DNA from: Desulfofundulus luciae
GTDB taxonomy: Bacteria; Bacillota; Desulfotomaculia; Desulfotomaculales; Desulfovirgulaceae
DNA: 64,000 bases
Direction of reading: 5' to 3'
NCBI RefSeq assembly: GCF_030813795.1
Contig: NZ_JAUSUX010000002.1
Location: 124,001-188,000, forward strand
Under the pieces are notes generated by a model. The model worked only from the letters and a program-made list of their open reading frames with translations. It had not been told where the DNA came from and ran no database searches. This document shows, piece by piece, positions 51,589 through 60,245 of this stretch; the first letter of the stretch is position 1, and every line of letters starts with the position of its first letter. A program made the translations under genes and the position numbers.

Positions 51589-51618
51589 TTGACACTTACA
51601 CTTTTCCAGGCATATAAT
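51589..51618 (+). promoter_or_regulatory. Sigma-A promoter of yabR
   Basis: TTGACA (51589-51594) and TATAAT (51613-51618), both consensus, are 18 bases apart, 43 bases before the start codon. Confidence 0.88.
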
Positions 51619-51660
51619 TAACCAAGGTTTTCTACATTAAGGGAGGCAAAACCGCAAATT

Positions 51661-52050
51661 ATGCCGGTAGAAGTGGGAAGCGTTTTAGAAGGCGTGGTGA
51701 CCGGTATTGCTAACTTCGGGGCCTTTGTTCAGCTTCCCGGTGGTGAAACCGGTCTGGTGCATATTTCCGAAGTGGCCGATGAATACGTAAAAGACATCAA
51801 CCACTTTTTAAAGGTTAATGACAGGGTAACGGTAAAAGTTATTTCCGTTGATTCCCGCGGGAAAATCGGACTTTCCATCAGGCAGGCCAGAGATTCCGGG
51901 GAAAGGTCATCCCGGCGCGGGCGGTTTGAGCCTTCCTTTGAGGAAAAGCTGAGCCGTTTCCTTAAAGAGAGCGAAGAGCTGCAACAGTCCCTGCGCAGGA
52001 GCCTTGATGCCAAGCGGGGCGGCCGGGGCTCCGGGCGGCGGTTTGTTTAG
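51661..52050 (+). CDS. yabR: S1-domain RNA-binding protein YabR
   Basis: A 129-residue protein with one S1 domain (about 1-75): GSVLEGVVTGIANFGAFVQL, GLVHISEVADEYVKDI, VKVISVDSRGKIGLSI. A charged Arg-, Ser- and Glu-rich tail follows and ends GSGRRFV. The domain resembles the polynucleotide phosphorylase S1 domain. GGGAGG is 13 bases before ATG 51661, a long spacing. It is divIC-linked, as in Bacillus. Confidence 0.92.
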   Translation: MPVEVGSVLEGVVTGIANFGAFVQLPGGETGLVHISEVADEYVKDINHFLKVNDRVTVKVISVDSRGKIGLSIRQARDSGERSSRRGRFEPSFEEKLSRFLKESEELQQSLRRSLDAKRGGRGSGRRFV

Positions 52051-52088
52051 CGCTGGCAAATAAACCCGGCGCAAAACCGGTTATCACA

Positions 52089-52115
52089 GCATTCCGAGAA
52101 AGGGAATGCTTTTTT
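52089..52115 (+). terminator. Terminator of yabR
   Basis: GCATTCC (52089-52095) pairs with GGAATGC (52103-52109), followed by TTTTTT. Confidence 0.9.
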
Positions 52116-52143
52116 AGTTTTGACCAGGGAAAGGGGTTTGGTT

Positions 52144-53049
52144 ATGCGCGTGGCGATCATTGATATCGGCACCAATTCCACCCGTTTGCTGGTTGCCGAC
52201 GTCCACCGGGAGAAAGTGGAACGGGTGGTTCATTTCGACCTGGTGACCACCAGGCTGGGGGAAGGAATTGGCTCCGGGTATTTGCATAAAGAGGCCATTG
52301 CCCGCACCTGTGAAACCTTAAAGCATTATCTGGAACGCATACACCCCCTGCAGGTGGAGCGTGTGGTGGCGGCGGCTACCAGTGCCGTGCGGGATGCCCG
52401 CAACCGGGAAGAGTTTCTGGAGGCAGCCCGCCAGGTCGGTTTGGAGGTAGCGGTTCTTTCCGGGGAAGAGGAGGCCTACCTCAGTTATCTGGGGGTCCGG
52501 GGCGGGCTTGAGGTGGATGCGGCGGGGCTTGTGGTTATGGATGTTGGTGGCGGGAGTACCGAATTTATCTGGCAACGGGAGGGGTCCCTTTTTTGCCGCA
52601 GCGTCAATGTAGGAGCGGTGCGCATGACCGAGGGAGGGCATGACGATGCCGCCATCAGCCGTCTCCTCTCGCCCACGCTGGACCAGGTCCGGCTCAGCTC
52701 TCCCCGGCGCCTGGTGGGGGTGGGCGGTACGGTCACCACGTGCGCGGCCATGGTGCAAAAACTGGCGGTTTATGACCCGGCCCGGGTACACGGTTTCGTG
52801 CTTTCCCGCGCGGATGTGGAAGATATAGTGGACATCCTTTCCCGGTGCACCCCGGAAGAGCGGCGCCGCCTGCCCGGGCTGCAACCGGAGAGGGCCGATA
52901 TTATCACCGCCGGAGTGCGCATCGTGCGATTGGTGATGCTGGAACTGGACATGCCTTCCCTGCAGGTGAGCGAAGCCGACATTATGCACGGTCTGGCCAT
53001 TCAGGCCGCGTCCGGTGTCGAAAGAAAAAGTGTCGTAATTTACCAATGA
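52144..53049 (+). CDS. ppx: Exopolyphosphatase / pppGpp phosphohydrolase family protein
   Basis: A 301-residue actin-fold phosphatase of the Ppx/GppA family. Visible are IDIGTNSTRLLVAD at the N-terminus, AAATSAVRDARNREEFL, SGEEEAYLSYLGVRGG, the phosphate-loop VMDVGGGSTEFIW and the VGVGGTVTTCAAM segment. It is the short form without the C-terminal HD domain. ATG 52144 is preferred to an in-frame start 24 bases upstream. Polyphosphate and pppGpp are both possible substrates. Confidence 0.88.
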   Translation: MRVAIIDIGTNSTRLLVADVHREKVERVVHFDLVTTRLGEGIGSGYLHKEAIARTCETLKHYLERIHPLQVERVVAAATSAVRDARNREEFLEAARQVGLEVAVLSGEEEAYLSYLGVRGGLEVDAAGLVVMDVGGGSTEFIWQREGSLFCRSVNVGAVRMTEGGHDDAAISRLLSPTLDQVRLSSPRRLVGVGGTVTTCAAMVQKLAVYDPARVHGFVLSRADVEDIVDILSRCTPEERRRLPGLQPERADIITAGVRIVRLVMLELDMPSLQVSEADIMHGLAIQAASGVERKSVVIYQ

Positions 53050-53081
53050 TGACAAAAAATGCCCACCCCCTGTACTATAAT
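53016..53081 (+). promoter_or_regulatory. Spo0A-type boxes and promoter of spoIIE
   Basis: TGTCGAA (53016-53022) matches the 0A box TGTCGAA exactly and TGTCGTA (53031-53037) matches at six of seven positions; both overlap the end of ppx. TATAAT (53076-53081) follows. Bacillus spoIIE is transcribed by sigma-A with Spo0A; the same is inferred here. Confidence 0.6.
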
Positions 53082-53114
53082 TTTCAATTAGGGGAGAAAT
53101 AAGGGGTGGCATTT

Positions 53115-55559
53115 GTGTCGGAGGAAATCAACGTCTATCCCTACCAGCGGGCAGGACAGGGTGGAGAAAAAAAGCGTTTGCCGAAAAAACGAAAACGCTG
53201 GCATTTTTTGCGCAGGCCGGCGGGGGCAGCGTTCCTAACCCGCGAGGGACTTCTTTTGTTTATTGCCGGCTTTTTTTTAGGCCGGGCCGTCTTGCTGGGT
53301 GAAATTGTTCCCTGCGCGGCTGCCTTTGTGGCCGCTGCGGCCCGTACCTTTCCTGCGGCCGGGCCGGCCGCCCTTTTGGGGGTGGGTGCCGGCCTGGCCA
53401 CCGTCAGCTCCGGCCTGTCCCTGGCCGGGGCACTGGGTGCCGTGGCGTTTACCTGGCTTATGGTGCAGGCCATGCCCTGCGGCATTAAAAGGCCGCAGCT
53501 GGTGGCAGCGGCTGCCGTTTTTTCCCTGACTGTAGTCATCAAAGCAGGTGTGCTGGCCTTTACCGGGCCTTCTCCGTACCAGTACATTACCATCTTTTTT
53601 GAAGGCGGGTTTGCCGCCCTTTTAACGCTGGTTTTTCTTGTGGGCCTTCCTGCCCTGGACAAGCTTACCGGCCTGGCCTCCTTGACGGGCGAAGAGTTGT
53701 TTTCCATGCTGGCGCTGCTGGCGGCGGTGGTGGCCGGCACAGGCGACTTGCAGGTAGCCATGTTTACTTTAAAGGGGCTCCTGAGCCGGTTAATCATTTT
53801 GCTGGCCGCTCTTTTAGGAGGCGTGGGGCTGGGTGCCGCCGTGGGGGCGGTGGTGGGCATCCTTCCGGGGCTGGTTTATACCGCAGTTCCGGCCATGATT
53901 GGCGGCTACTCCTTTGCGGGGTTGCTGGCCGGGTTGTGCCGGGGTTTTGGCAGGCCCGGGGTTGCTCTGGGTTTTCTTCTGAGCAATGTCATTCTATCCG
54001 TTTACCTGACCAATTTCGGGGATCTGACTGCCGTGATGGGGGAAACTGCCCTGGCCGTGTTGCTTTTCCTGCTCATCCCGGGCCGCTACATCGGCTCTTT
54101 GAGTAAGTCCCTGTTCCCCGTGGTTCTGAGGGCGCAGGGGGCATCACCCGCCGCGGACCGGGTGCAGGCGGTGGTTGCCGGCCGCATGCGCAACTGGTCC
54201 CTGGTTTTCGACGAACTTTCCCGCAGTTTTAATCAAAGTTGTACCACGGCGCCTCAAGAGCAGGAAGAACCGTCCCTGCAATCTTTATTTAACCAGATTG
54301 CCGCCAGGGTGTGCCAGGGGTGCGGTCTTTACCGCACCTGCTGGGAATGGGAGTTTTTTCGCACCTACCAGAGCCTGCTGGATCTCTTTGCCCTGGTGGA
54401 AATATACGGGCAGGTTGGCGGGGCGGACCTTCCGGAAACGCTTAAAAGGCGCTGTTCCCGGCCGAAGGAACTGGCCATTACCGTCACCTGCCTGTATGAA
54501 ACCTATAAGCTTAACCGCTACTGGTTGAAAAGACTGGCCGAGAGCAGGGAGATAGTTTCCGAACAATTGAAGGGCGTGGCCCAAATTATTGAAAATCTTA
54601 CCTCGGAACTGGAATTTGAGGTACAGGCCCTTACGGGCGACGAGCAACTGCTGAAACAAAAGCTCAAGCAGGCGGGGGTCCCCGTGGCTGAGGTGCGGGT
54701 CCAGCGCCAGGGGGACGGCAAAACGGAAGTCATGATCACCCGCAGCGCCTGCGAGCGGCAGCATGAATGCATGGATTTGGCGGCGCTGGTATCCCGGTTG
54801 ATGGGGGAGTCCTTCGCCCTGCCCTTCAGCCAGTGTCCTGTGTTCAGGCCTGAGCAGTGGTGTACCTTCCGCCTGTACAGCGGGCTGAAATTTGCCCTTA
54901 ATGTGGGGGTGGCCGGGATAGGTAAAAATGGTAGCTCCGTTTCCGGGGATAGTTACGCTTTCCTGCCCTTAAGGGAAGGCAAGTTTGCCCTGGTCTTAAG
55001 CGACGGCATGGGTAGCGGTGCGGAGGCGGCCCTGGAAAGCAGTACGGCCGTGTCCCTGCTGGGCAGGCTTTTGGAAACGGGGCTGGACCGCAACCTGGCC
55101 GTAAAAACCGTTAATTCCATAATGATCCTCCGTTCCCCCGGGGAAACTTTTGCCACCCTGGATATGGCCATGCTGGACCTTTACGAAGGCCAGGCCGATT
55201 TTGTCAAGATTGGCGCCCCACCTGCCTTTCTAATTAGAAACAGGCGGGTCAGCATGATCCGCGCCAGTTCCCTGCCGGTAGGCATTATCAAAGACATTGA
55301 CGTGGCTTCCGTGGCCAGGACTCTTCTGGAAGGAGACGTGCTGGTCATGGTCAGTGACGGCATCATCGACTCTTACCGCGGACCGGGGGATAAAGAAGAC
55401 TGGATCATTGGTGTGCTCCAAGAAATAAGCGACTTCAGCCCCCAGGAAATGGCCGATCTGCTGCTTAAGCTGGCCCAGACCGGGGCGGGCGGGGAAAAGC
55501 AAAATGCCGATGATATGACCGTGCTGGTAGCCCGGGTGGAAAAGGCGACGCCCTCCTGA
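53115..55559 (+). CDS. spoIIE: Stage II sporulation protein E (SpoIIAA-P phosphatase)
   Basis: A membrane PP2C-type phosphatase that dephosphorylates the anti-anti-sigma factor SpoIIAA and so releases sigma-F in the forespore. It has about 814 residues: a basic N-terminus, roughly ten transmembrane helices (about 40-320), a central FtsZ-interacting region with Cys-rich CQGCGLYRTCWEWEFF, and a C-terminal phosphatase domain with SGDSYAFLPLREGKFALVLS and DGMGSGAEA. GTG 53115 is chosen because AAGGGG is well spaced to it and overlaps GTG 53106. It has 0A boxes upstream. Confidence 0.95.
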   Translation: MSEEINVYPYQRAGQGGEKKRLPKKRKRWHFLRRPAGAAFLTREGLLLFIAGFFLGRAVLLGEIVPCAAAFVAAAARTFPAAGPAALLGVGAGLATVSSGLSLAGALGAVAFTWLMVQAMPCGIKRPQLVAAAAVFSLTVVIKAGVLAFTGPSPYQYITIFFEGGFAALLTLVFLVGLPALDKLTGLASLTGEELFSMLALLAAVVAGTGDLQVAMFTLKGLLSRLIILLAALLGGVGLGAAVGAVVGILPGLVYTAVPAMIGGYSFAGLLAGLCRGFGRPGVALGFLLSNVILSVYLTNFGDLTAVMGETALAVLLFLLIPGRYIGSLSKSLFPVVLRAQGASPAADRVQAVVAGRMRNWSLVFDELSRSFNQSCTTAPQEQEEPSLQSLFNQIAARVCQGCGLYRTCWEWEFFRTYQSLLDLFALVEIYGQVGGADLPETLKRRCSRPKELAITVTCLYETYKLNRYWLKRLAESREIVSEQLKGVAQIIENLTSELEFEVQALTGDEQLLKQKLKQAGVPVAEVRVQRQGDGKTEVMITRSACERQHECMDLAALVSRLMGESFALPFSQCPVFRPEQWCTFRLYSGLKFALNVGVAGIGKNGSSVSGDSYAFLPLREGKFALVLSDGMGSGAEAALESSTAVSLLGRLLETGLDRNLAVKTVNSIMILRSPGETFATLDMAMLDLYEGQADFVKIGAPPAFLIRNRRVSMIRASSLPVGIIKDIDVASVARTLLEGDVLVMVSDGIIDSYRGPGDKEDWIIGVLQEISDFSPQEMADLLLKLAQTGAGGEKQNADDMTVLVARVEKATPS

Positions 55560-55571
55560 GAGGGCTTTTTT
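55550..55571 (+). terminator. Terminator overlapping the spoIIE stop codon
   Basis: GCCCTC (55550-55555) pairs with GAGGGC (55560-55565) around the stop codon, followed by TTTTTT. Confidence 0.88.
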
Positions 55572-55669
55572 AGTGTCCACAAAGATAGCACATTTTCTGC
55601 CACCGGGAAGGAAAAAAATATTATTTGTGGAATTGTAGTATTTCGGATGCGTATTCGGGAGTGCCGGGG

Positions 55670-57091
55670 ATGGCTTTAGAACAGGATGTGCGCTTGTTCA
55701 TCGATAAATTCCGCATGATCTCCCCCGGGGATAAGGTGCTGGTCGGGGTATCCGGCGGCCCCGATTCGGTCGCCCTTTTACATTTGCTCTGGCGCATGAA
55801 AGGGGAGCTACACATTTCCCTGGCCGTGGCCCATTTAAACCACATGTTTCGCGGCGAAGAAGCCCGGGCCGACGCCCGCCTGGTGGAAGAACTGGCGAAG
55901 GGCCTGGGACTGCCGGTGCATGTGGAGGAATTTGACGTGCCCGCTTACCGGGAACGCACCGGCCTTTCGGCCCAGGATGCGGCCCGCCGGGTGCGTTACC
56001 GCTTTTTCGAAGAAGTGGCCCGGCGCATTGGCGCCTCCCGGGTGGCCCTGGGGCATCACGCCGACGATCAGGCGGAAACCATTATCTTCAATTTCCTGCG
56101 CGGCACGGGACCGGCCGGTTTAAAGGGCATTCCCCCCGTCCGCGGCAAGTATATTCGCCCCCTGCTGGACGTCCGCCGGTGCGAGATCGAGCGTTATTGC
56201 CGGGAGCACTCCCTGCCCGTGCGGGAGGATGCTTCCAACAAAAAGACCATTTACACCCGCAACCGCATTCGCCTGGAATTAATTCCCCGTCTGGAGGCCG
56301 AGTATAACCCCCGGCTGGTTGATGCCCTTGTTCACCTGGGGCACATTTGCCGGGAAGAAAACGATTACCTGGAAGAACAGGCCGCCCTCCTTTACGGGCG
56401 GGCATTAAAAACTCAAAAGGAGCACTCCCTGCTTTTTACTGTTCCCGAGATGTTATCTTCACCCCTGGCCCTGGTGCGCCGTGTTTTGCGCCGGGCCTGG
56501 CGTCACCTCACCGGCACTGAAGGAGATTTATCCTATCTTCAGGTGGAGTCCCTGCTGGCCCTTTTGCATAACCCTGCCGGGGGCAAGGTGGTGGAGCTTC
56601 CCCGGGGGGTGCGGGCGTCCCGCCAGGGTCTGGTTTTACGCCTGTGGATGGGGGATGATGGTCCTGGTGTGCCCTATTACTGTTATCCCCTGGTGGTGCC
56701 GGGCATAACCTATATCCCGGAGATTAATTCTTCTATCCAGGCCCGGCTCATTTCCATTAGCGAAGCCCCTGATCCCCGGGCCCTTTCTGCCCGCGAGGCC
56801 CTTCTCGATTATGATGCCATATCCGGGCCGCTGGCCGTCCGCCGGCGCCGGGATGGGGACCGGTTTCACCCCCTGGGCATGGCCGCCGGCATGAAATTAA
56901 AAAAGTTTCTCATTGAGCAGGAGGTTCCCCGGGAAGAGCGGGATTACCTGCCCCTGGTTGTGGCCGGGGACGAAATTATCTGGGTGGGGGGAGTGCGTCC
57001 CGGCGAGCCATGGAAAGTTACCCCCGAAACAAAAACATGTCTTTATTTGCAAATCCTGGAGGGAGAGGTGCAGGGCGCATTAAATTGTTGA
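55670..57091 (+). CDS. tilS: tRNA(Ile)-lysidine synthase
   Basis: Adds lysine to C34 of the tRNA that reads AUA. A 473-residue protein with the PP-loop VLVGVSGGPDSVALLHLL (about 26-43), LNHMFRGEEA, AQDAARRVRYRFFEE and GHHADDQAETIIFNFLRG in the catalytic domain, and C-terminal TilS domains with DGDRFHPLGMA and KKFLIEQEVPREERD. ATG 55670 follows GGGAGTGCCGGGG and is preferred to a longer open frame. In Bacillus hpt lies between tilS and ftsH; here ftsH follows directly. Confidence 0.93.
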   Translation: MALEQDVRLFIDKFRMISPGDKVLVGVSGGPDSVALLHLLWRMKGELHISLAVAHLNHMFRGEEARADARLVEELAKGLGLPVHVEEFDVPAYRERTGLSAQDAARRVRYRFFEEVARRIGASRVALGHHADDQAETIIFNFLRGTGPAGLKGIPPVRGKYIRPLLDVRRCEIERYCREHSLPVREDASNKKTIYTRNRIRLELIPRLEAEYNPRLVDALVHLGHICREENDYLEEQAALLYGRALKTQKEHSLLFTVPEMLSSPLALVRRVLRRAWRHLTGTEGDLSYLQVESLLALLHNPAGGKVVELPRGVRASRQGLVLRLWMGDDGPGVPYYCYPLVVPGITYIPEINSSIQARLISISEAPDPRALSAREALLDYDAISGPLAVRRRRDGDRFHPLGMAAGMKLKKFLIEQEVPREERDYLPLVVAGDEIIWVGGVRPGEPWKVTPETKTCLYLQILEGEVQGALNC

Positions 57092-57116
57092 GGCAGGACC
57101 GTAAATATGTTATAAT
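57088..57116 (+). promoter_or_regulatory. Promoter of ftsH
   Basis: TTGAGG (57088-57093) overlaps the tilS stop codon; TATAAT (57111-57116) follows after 17 bases. Confidence 0.7.
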
Positions 57117-57163
57117 AAACCTTATGGGTGAATTGAGTGGCTTTGTCGAGAGGAGTGGCTTTG

Positions 57164-58993
57164 TTGAGCAAGGTCCTGAAAAATTTGAGCATATACCTTC
57201 TGATCGTGCTCGTTATTATAATGCTGATTAAATATACTCAGCCACCTGCTACCGGGATGGAAGACTGGACTTACAACAGGTTTTACCAGGCAGTAAATCA
57301 GGGCCAGGTTCAGGAAGTGACCATTCAGTCCCGGGAACATACAAACCTGATCACCGGAACAACGAAAAACGGTATTAAGTTTCAGGTTACGGGGTTAAAA
57401 AATGATGCTCAGATAGCTGCTTTTTTGTTGGAAAAAGGGGTTGAGGTAAAAATTCAAGAGCCCCCCTCACCGGGCTGGTGGGCCAACATCCTGACGAGCC
57501 TTTTGCCCATTTTAATTTTCGTGTTGCTCTTCTTCTTCATGATGCAGCAGACCCAGGGCGGGGGCAACCGGGTAATGTCCTTCGGCAAAAGCAGGGCCCG
57601 CCTGCATACCGACGATAAAAAACGGGTAACCTTTGCAGATGTAGCGGGTGCCGATGAGGTCAAGGAAGAGCTGCAGGAGATTGTGGAGTTCCTGAAAAAC
57701 CCCAAGAAGTTTGCCGAGCTGGGGGCCCGCATTCCCAAAGGGGTGCTCCTCTACGGGCCGCCCGGGACGGGCAAGACCCTTCTGGCCAGGGCCGTGGCCG
57801 GGGAAGCCGGTGTACCCTTTTTCAGCATCAGCGGTTCGGATTTTGTGGAGATGTTTGTGGGTGTCGGTGCTTCCCGGGTGCGGGACCTTTTTGACCAGGC
57901 CAAGAAAAACGCCCCCTGCATTGTTTTCATAGACGAAATTGATGCCGTGGGCCGGCAGCGGGGTGCGGGCCTGGGCGGCGGCCATGACGAGCGGGAACAG
58001 ACCCTGAACCAGCTCCTGGTGGAAATGGACGGTTTCAGTCCCAACGAAGGGATCATCATCATTGCCGCCACCAACCGGCCGGACATCCTGGACCCCGCCC
58101 TGTTAAGGCCGGGCCGCTTTGACCGGCAGATTGTGGTAGACATTCCCGACGTGGCGGGGCGCAAGGAGATTCTCAAGGTGCACGTGCGGGGGAAACCCCT
58201 GGCCCCGGACGTGGACCTGGATGTGCTGGCCCGGCGCACCCCCGGTTTTACCGGGGCCGACCTGGCCAACCTGGTGAACGAGGCCGCCCTTTTGGCTGCC
58301 CGCAACAATAAAAACCAGATTACCATGCAGGAACTGGAGGATTCCATTGAACGGGTGATTGCCGGTCCGGAGAAAAAATCCAAGGTCATCAGTGAACAGG
58401 AAAAGAAGCTGGTGTCCTATCATGAAGCCGGCCACGCGGTGGTGGGATACCTCCTGCCCAATACGGATCCCGTCCACAAGGTTTCCATCATTCCCCGGGG
58501 CAGGGCCGGGGGGTACACCCTGCTCTTGCCCAAGGAAGACCGTTACTATATGACCCGCTCCATGCTCTTGGACCAGGTGACCATGCTGCTGGCCGGCCGG
58601 GTGGCGGAGGCCCTGGTGTTGAAAGAAATAAGCACCGGTGCCCAGAACGACCTGGAGCGGGCTACCGAAATTGTCCGGCGCATGGTTATGGAGTACGGCA
58701 TGAGTGAGGAGCTTGGTCCCATGACCCTGGGGCGTAAACAGGAAACGGTATTTTTAGGGCGGGACCTGGCCCGGGACCGGAACTACGGCGAGGAAGTGGC
58801 CGCGGCCATCGACAAGGAAGTCCGGCGCATGATTGAAAGCTGTTACAACCGGGCCAAAGAGCTTTTGGAAAAGCACATGGACACGCTGCACCTGGTGGCC
58901 AAAACCCTCTTTGAGAAAGAAACCCTGGAGGCGGAGGAATTTGCCGCCCTGATGAAACAGGCCGGGGAAGAGGAGCACAGCGCCAGGAATTAA
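57164..58993 (+). CDS. ftsH: ATP-dependent zinc metalloprotease FtsH
   Basis: A membrane AAA+ protease for quality control and regulator turnover. Two N-terminal transmembrane helices ([15 protein letters not shown] and [17 protein letters not shown]) flank an extracytoplasmic loop. The AAA+ domain has Walker A GPPGTGKT, Walker [13 protein letters not shown] and SRH arginines in [15 protein letters not shown]. The zinc motif HEAGH lies near residue 420. TTG 57164 (609 residues) is chosen because AGAGGAG (57149-57155) is eight bases upstream; GTG 57137 is the alternative. It is preceded by its own promoter. Confidence 0.96.
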   Translation: MSKVLKNLSIYLLIVLVIIMLIKYTQPPATGMEDWTYNRFYQAVNQGQVQEVTIQSREHTNLITGTTKNGIKFQVTGLKNDAQIAAFLLEKGVEVKIQEPPSPGWWANILTSLLPILIFVLLFFFMMQQTQGGGNRVMSFGKSRARLHTDDKKRVTFADVAGADEVKEELQEIVEFLKNPKKFAELGARIPKGVLLYGPPGTGKTLLARAVAGEAGVPFFSISGSDFVEMFVGVGASRVRDLFDQAKKNAPCIVFIDEIDAVGRQRGAGLGGGHDEREQTLNQLLVEMDGFSPNEGIIIIAATNRPDILDPALLRPGRFDRQIVVDIPDVAGRKEILKVHVRGKPLAPDVDLDVLARRTPGFTGADLANLVNEAALLAARNNKNQITMQELEDSIERVIAGPEKKSKVISEQEKKLVSYHEAGHAVVGYLLPNTDPVHKVSIIPRGRAGGYTLLLPKEDRYYMTRSMLLDQVTMLLAGRVAEALVLKEISTGAQNDLERATEIVRRMVMEYGMSEELGPMTLGRKQETVFLGRDLARDRNYGEEVAAAIDKEVRRMIESCYNRAKELLEKHMDTLHLVAKTLFEKETLEAEEFAALMKQAGEEEHSARN

Positions 58994-58995
58994 GC

Positions 58996-59068
58996 ACCCA
59001 GCACTCAACACCCAGGTTAAGTTAATACCTTAGAAGCTGGGTGTTGCGATGGGTGTTGAGTGCTGGGT
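58996..59068. repeat. 19-bp perfect inverted repeat with nested third copy
   Basis: The 19 bases 58996-59014 (ACCCAGCACTCAACACCCA) are the exact reverse complement of 59050-59068. Between them CTGGGTGTTG (59037-59046) is a partial copy of the right arm that could pair with the same left arm. It lies in the 100 bases between ftsH and ndk. Confidence 0.85.
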
Positions 59069-59093
59069 AATTACATACAGGAGGAGTTGTCTT

Positions 59094-59543
59094 ATGGAAC
59101 GGACCTTTGTGATGATTAAACCCGATGGTGTACAGCGGAACCTGGTAGGGAATATTATTGCCTGTTTTGAGAAGAAAGGGCTAAAGATTGTCGGCCTGAA
59201 AATGATGCGCATCCCGCGGGATCTGGCGGAAAAACATTACGGGGAGCATAAGGACAAACCCTTTTTTGGCCCCCTGGTCGATTACATTACCTCAGGGCCG
59301 GTGGTGGCCATGGTGCTGGAAGGGAAGGATGCGGTTTCTACCGTACGGGAAATGATGGGGGCTACCAATCCCTTGAAGGCGGCTCCCGGGACGATCCGGG
59401 CCACTTACGGCATGGACATTGGCCGCAATGTGGTCCACGGCTCCGATTCCCCGGCCAGTGCCGGGCGGGAAATCAACCTTTTCTTTTCCCCGGAAGAACT
59501 GGTGGACTACCAGCGGGATGTGGACCGCTGGATTTATGAATAG
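59094..59543 (+). CDS. ndk: Nucleoside diphosphate kinase
   Basis: Balances NTP pools by phosphate transfer from ATP. A 149-residue enzyme with [39 protein letters not shown] and the active-site His in [23 protein letters not shown] 59094 after GGAGGAG is preferred to an in-frame ATG at 59049 inside the inverted repeat. Confidence 0.96.
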   Translation: MERTFVMIKPDGVQRNLVGNIIACFEKKGLKIVGLKMMRIPRDLAEKHYGEHKDKPFFGPLVDYITSGPVVAMVLEGKDAVSTVREMMGATNPLKAAPGTIRATYGMDIGRNVVHGSDSPASAGREINLFFSPEELVDYQRDVDRWIYE

Positions 59544-59574
59544 GGAGTGGCGGCAGGGACCACTCCTTTTCTTC
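59544..59574 (+). terminator. Terminator of ndk
   Basis: GGAGTGG (59544-59550) pairs with CCACTCC (59560-59566), followed by TTTTCTTCT. Confidence 0.8.
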
Positions 59575-59680
59575 TGGGTGCGGCAGAATTTTTTGTGTAC
59601 ATATAAAAAAATTTTTTTAAGCAGGAATTCTCTGATAAAGTGACGAACATAAAAAAACTAATAAACAGGGGTGAAAGGAG

Positions 59681-60085
59681 ATGGCTGGAGAACTAAAGAT
59701 AGGTTTGCGCGGTAAAGCTGTTACCCGGGTGACGGAGGAGAATACCGCCCTGGCTTACGGCAGCGGCGGGGCAAAGGTTTTTGCCACCCCCGCAATGATT
59801 GGCCTCATGGAGAATGCGGCACTGTCGTCCGTGGACCCCCTTCTGGAGCCCGGACAGATTACCGTGGGCATCCGGGTGGATGTGGAGCACCTGGCCGCCA
59901 CGCCCATCGGCATGGAGGTTGTGGCCCGTTCGGAACTGGTGGAAATTGACGGCAAACGACTGGTGTTCCGGGTGGAAGCCCACGACGAACAGGAGTTGAT
60001 CGGCCGCGGTACCCATGAGCGCTTTATTGTAAACCAGGAGCGTTTTCTTTCCCGGACGGCCGCAAAGCTTAAAACCACCCCTTAA
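59681..60085 (+). CDS. FlK-like hot-dog thioesterase
   Basis: A 134-residue hot-dog protein resembling fluoroacetyl-CoA thioesterase FlK. Relevant segments are FATPAMIGLMENAALSSVDP, where family members place the catalytic Thr and Glu, LEPGQITVGIRVDVEHLAAT with the catalytic His, and GMEVVARSELVEIDGKRLVF. Most members act on unknown acyl-CoAs, so fluoroacetyl-CoA is not implied. AAAGGAG precedes the ATG. Confidence 0.82.
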   Translation: MAGELKIGLRGKAVTRVTEENTALAYGSGGAKVFATPAMIGLMENAALSSVDPLLEPGQITVGIRVDVEHLAATPIGMEVVARSELVEIDGKRLVFRVEAHDEQELIGRGTHERFIVNQERFLSRTAAKLKTTP

Positions 60086-60245
60086 CTGGAGGATGGGCAT
60101 TCCGGCACCTGGCCGGGATACCGTAAATTAATAAAGTCATTCCATAAGCAAGGGGGGAAAGGGAAGGATTTATTAGCCACGGCTGTGACCAGTAGATAAA
60201 GAGATTAAATTTAAGATTTTTAGGAAGAAAGGGGAGGACAAATTA

